DNA from: Providencia sp. R33
Lineage (GTDB): Bacteria; Pseudomonadota; Gammaproteobacteria; Enterobacterales; Enterobacteriaceae
Assembly (NCBI RefSeq): GCF_019343475.1
Contig: NZ_CP072453.1
Coordinates: 2,542,001 to 2,606,000, forward strand
DNA length: 64,000 nt
Direction of reading: 5' to 3'
Shown here one piece after another: positions 62,229 through 64,000 of the stretch. The notes beneath the pieces were generated by a model, which had not been told where the DNA came from, searched no databases, and saw nothing but the letters and a program-made list of their open reading frames with translations. The number at the start of each line of letters is the position of its first letter. Position 1 is the stretch's first letter. The position numbers and the translations under genes were made by a program.

Positions 62229-62729
62229 CTAGAATGATGCCAACCACATGCGCATTTTTAAGCCGTAAGAACTGGTCCAACCCGAGGTAAAACTCACTAA
62301 CTCACCGTTATCAATCACCATAAATGTTGGCGTTGCACTCACCCCAACGGCATTGGAAAGCTGCCCGTTGATATCGTTGATGACAGGGAAGCTAAGCTCT
62401 TTCTTTGCCATTCCATTGATTAAACGCGGTGTTTCACCCGAACGTATGGCAACCGAGATAATCGGCATACCTGATTGACTTAAATCAGACACCATTGGCG
62501 AGGTTAAATTGCATACCCCGCACCATGTCGCCCAAAAATAAACCAATACCGGTTTTTCCTTACTTAGTTCTGCCAATGAAACGCTTTCACCATTAACTAA
62601 AGTGTGTTGTTCTAATAGCACAGGTGCAAGGGTTTGCGGCTTGCGCCACAAGTCCATGACGGTAAAGGCAACAAATAAAATAACCGCCAGAACAATAATT
62701 TCTTTAGACCACTTTTTTAGTCTATTCAT
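62229..62729 (-). CDS. scsD: Membrane-anchored thioredoxin-like protein ScsD
   Basis: This looks like ScsD, the membrane-bound TlpA-like thioredoxin of the suppressor-of-copper-sensitivity system. I chose ATG 62729 (MNRLKKWSKEIIVLAVILF), giving 166 residues; the longer frame from 62828 adds 33 residues out of the upstream region. One N-terminal membrane helix (about residues 9-28) precedes a thioredoxin fold with WATWCGVCN (about residue 70) and the cis-Pro motif VSATPTFMV. It follows scsC after a gap filled by an ERIC-like element. Confidence 0.88.
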   Translation of the reverse strand: MNRLKKWSKEIIVLAVILFVAFTVMDLWRKPQTLAPVLLEQHTLVNGESVSLAELSKEKPVLVYFWATWCGVCNLTSPMVSDLSQSGMPIISVAIRSGETPRLINGMAKKELSFPVINDINGQLSNAVGVSATPTFMVIDNGELVSFTSGWTSSYGLKMRMWLASF

Positions 62730-62859
62730 AAGGTTATTAACCAACTTTTCTTCAAATAGCCCAAACTTAAGATGTAAAAAACCAAAACATTCAACTGAAA
62801 TGAATGCTTTGCTATTTAAAAAATACATTGTTTCCTAATGCTTTTCCCTCAAACTTATC

Positions 62860-62979
62860 CTCTAAATAATTCGGGTTGTGGCTAGGCGGCAAACGAGACT
62901 ATTGTGGGGAGCATACACAAGTAAGTGACCCACGTAGTCAAGAGCAGCCAACAACGCCACAGCGCGAACTATGACAAGG
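62860..62979. repeat. ERIC-like element between scsC and scsD
   Basis: This 120-bp element has the core GCATACACAAGTAAGTGAC, which keeps AAGTAAGTGAC of the ERIC consensus better than the other copies here. It begins CTCTAAATAATTCGGGTTGTGGC and ends with a paired arm near GCGCGAACTATGAC. It fills most of the 258-bp gap within the scs operon. Confidence 0.8.
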
Positions 62980-62987
62980 ACGAGGAA

Positions 62988-63719
62988 TTATTTCAGCTTA
63001 GCGAGCTGCTCCTTCACCACCTCTTCAAACTGCTGAGCATCAATGGCCCCTGGGATCATCTCATCGCCCACTAGCGTCGCTGGCGTTCCATTCACCCCAA
63101 GTTTTTCCGCTAACATCATGTTTGTGCGGATGCCTTCACGGCTTTTCTCACTCGCTTTGAGCTTATCGTTACCCGTTGCTTTGAGCGCATCTTTGATATT
63201 TGCATCTGACAGCATGCCTTGTTTTTGCATGAATTTATGATGCAGCGCTTCGAATGCTTTCGGGTCTTCTTGCCAGAGAGTCATGGTCAGTTGTGCTGAA
63301 TCTAATGATGTTTGGCCTTTGAATGGTAAATACTTGATCACTACCGCTACGTCATCTGGGTATTTTTTCACGATATCCATCAGTTGCGGGTCAAAACGTT
63401 TGCAATATGGGCAGTTAAAATCGGTAAAGTTAACTAACACCAATTTGGCATCTTTTTTACCTATGCGCGGGCTTGTTGGGTCGTTAAATAAGGCATTTTG
63501 CTCCGCTTTTAACGTTTCTTTCATCTGCGCTTGTTGTTTTTCGCCTTGCTTCGCTTGCAGCGCGACAATGGCTTCTTCTAGAATTTCTGGGTTTTCAACT
63601 AAGGTATCACGCACTAATTTACGCACTTGCGCTTCTTGGTCTGCCGTTAATGGGGCTGCTTGTGCTGTTGCACCAATCATAAGTGATGAGAACAGAACAG
63701 CTAAAATTGTTTTTTTCAT
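62988..63719 (-). CDS. scsC: DsbA/DsbG-family thiol oxidoreductase ScsC
   Basis: ScsC is a periplasmic disulfide reductase or isomerase kept reduced by ScsB and linked to copper tolerance. The 243-residue product has a signal peptide ending AQAA, an N-terminal helical oligomerisation segment (about residues 25-90), and a DsbA-like domain with FTDFNCPYCKRFD (CPYC, about residue 113) and the cis-Pro motif GVNGTPATLVG. The N-terminal segment resembles that of trimeric ScsC. The start overlaps scsB by 4 bp (ATGA). Confidence 0.92.
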   Translation of the reverse strand: MKKTILAVLFSSLMIGATAQAAPLTADQEAQVRKLVRDTLVENPEILEEAIVALQAKQGEKQQAQMKETLKAEQNALFNDPTSPRIGKKDAKLVLVNFTDFNCPYCKRFDPQLMDIVKKYPDDVAVVIKYLPFKGQTSLDSAQLTMTLWQEDPKAFEALHHKFMQKQGMLSDANIKDALKATGNDKLKASEKSREGIRTNMMLAEKLGVNGTPATLVGDEMIPGAIDAQQFEEVVKEQLAKLK

Positions 63720-64000
63720 TTTGAGGCTCCTTTGGCCTGATCCATAACTGAGATTAACGATTCACGGTCAAGTAATGTTGACAGAACTTCGCCGCCGGCC
63801 AAGTTAGGGCCATAGATTTGATTAAAAGGTACCGCAACTTGCCCACGTTTTTGCAAGAATGCAGTGATTTCAGGAGACGGTTTCGTCCAATCTCCCCGCA
63901 ATGCGACAACATCCGGCTCACCTAACAGTTGCTGAATATCATCTCTTAACAATACATTATATTTGTTCGCCTTACAGGTCACGCACCACTCTGCAGTGAC
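63716..64000 (-). CDS. scsB: ScsB, DsbD-like electron transporter (C-terminal end only)
   Basis: Only the last 94 residues are inside the window; the frame runs off the right edge. They form a DsbD-like C-terminal thioredoxin domain, beginning VTAEWCVTCKANK (CxxC) and continuing with VALRGDWTKPSPEI and AVPFNQIYGP. In the family, ScsB moves electrons from cytoplasmic thioredoxin across the membrane to ScsC. Its stop overlaps the scsC start. Confidence 0.88.
   Translation of the reverse strand, partial: VTAEWCVTCKANKYNVLLRDDIQQLLGEPDVVALRGDWTKPSPEITAFLQKRGQVAVPFNQIYGPNLAGGEVLSTLLDRESLISVMDQAKGASK

Overview
The window is a stretch of enterobacterial core chromosome, most likely from Providencia or another member of the Morganellaceae. 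This rests on protein similarity and gene order close to Escherichia coli (tol-pal, cyd, suc-sdh-gltA, kdp, nag, miaB-ybeZ-ybeY-corC-lnt), on an AT-rich composition, and on repeated ERIC-like intergenic elements. I see no phage, transposase, integrase, CRISPR array or origin.

Layout. 1-1758: pnuC (cut by the left edge) and nadA, leftward, with a NadR-like operator upstream. 2010-2879: an aminoglycoside 6-adenylyltransferase-like gene. 2917-4243: a tRNA-Lys locus with three intact genes, three truncated tRNA-Lys-like segments between and before them, and a contiguous 112-bp tandem array built from broken tRNA-Lys sequence. 4330-9813: the cell-envelope operon ybgC-tolQRAB-pal-cpoB. 9939-13078: cytochrome bd oxidase cydABX-ybgE. 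13940-23897: TCA genes sdhCDAB-sucABCD, leftward, with gltA divergent at 24570. 25934-27951: a divergent AraC regulator and MFS exporter. 27980-28419: ERIC-like repeats. 28423-29576: ybgI and ybfA. 30022-37893: potassium transporter kdpFABC with sensor kinase and regulator kdpDE. 37987-41986: yfeK, glnS, a TauE/SafE permease and a DUF2569 membrane protein. 42054-47776: amino-sugar genes nagE and nagBAC, divergent. 48167-48761: six tRNA genes (Met, Leu, Gln, Gln, Met, Gln). 49300-51906: dctA and ubiF. 52460-58676: miaB-ybeZ-ybeY-corC-lnt, with five ERIC-like units in tandem pushed between ybeY and corC. 58732-61539: a divergent cluster of a NAD-kinase-like protein, a soluble SPFH protein and an NrtR-like regulator. 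61587-64000: an unrecognised lipoprotein and the thiol-redox genes scsD, scsC and scsB (cut by the right edge).

Together the genes cover central respiration (citrate synthase, 2-oxoglutarate dehydrogenase, succinate dehydrogenase, bd oxidase, ubiquinone synthesis, C4-dicarboxylate uptake), envelope upkeep (Tol-Pal, Lnt, Scs), NAD supply and sensing (nadA, pnuC, the NrtR cluster), and tRNA supply and modification. The least ordinary parts are the tRNA-Lys repeat locus, the in-operon ERIC array, and the NrtR/SPFH/NAD-kinase-like cluster with three matching candidate operators. Starts were moved inward from the longest reading frame where homology and ribosome binding sites argue for it; these choices are stated per gene. 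All family names come from recognition by eye, without database searches.
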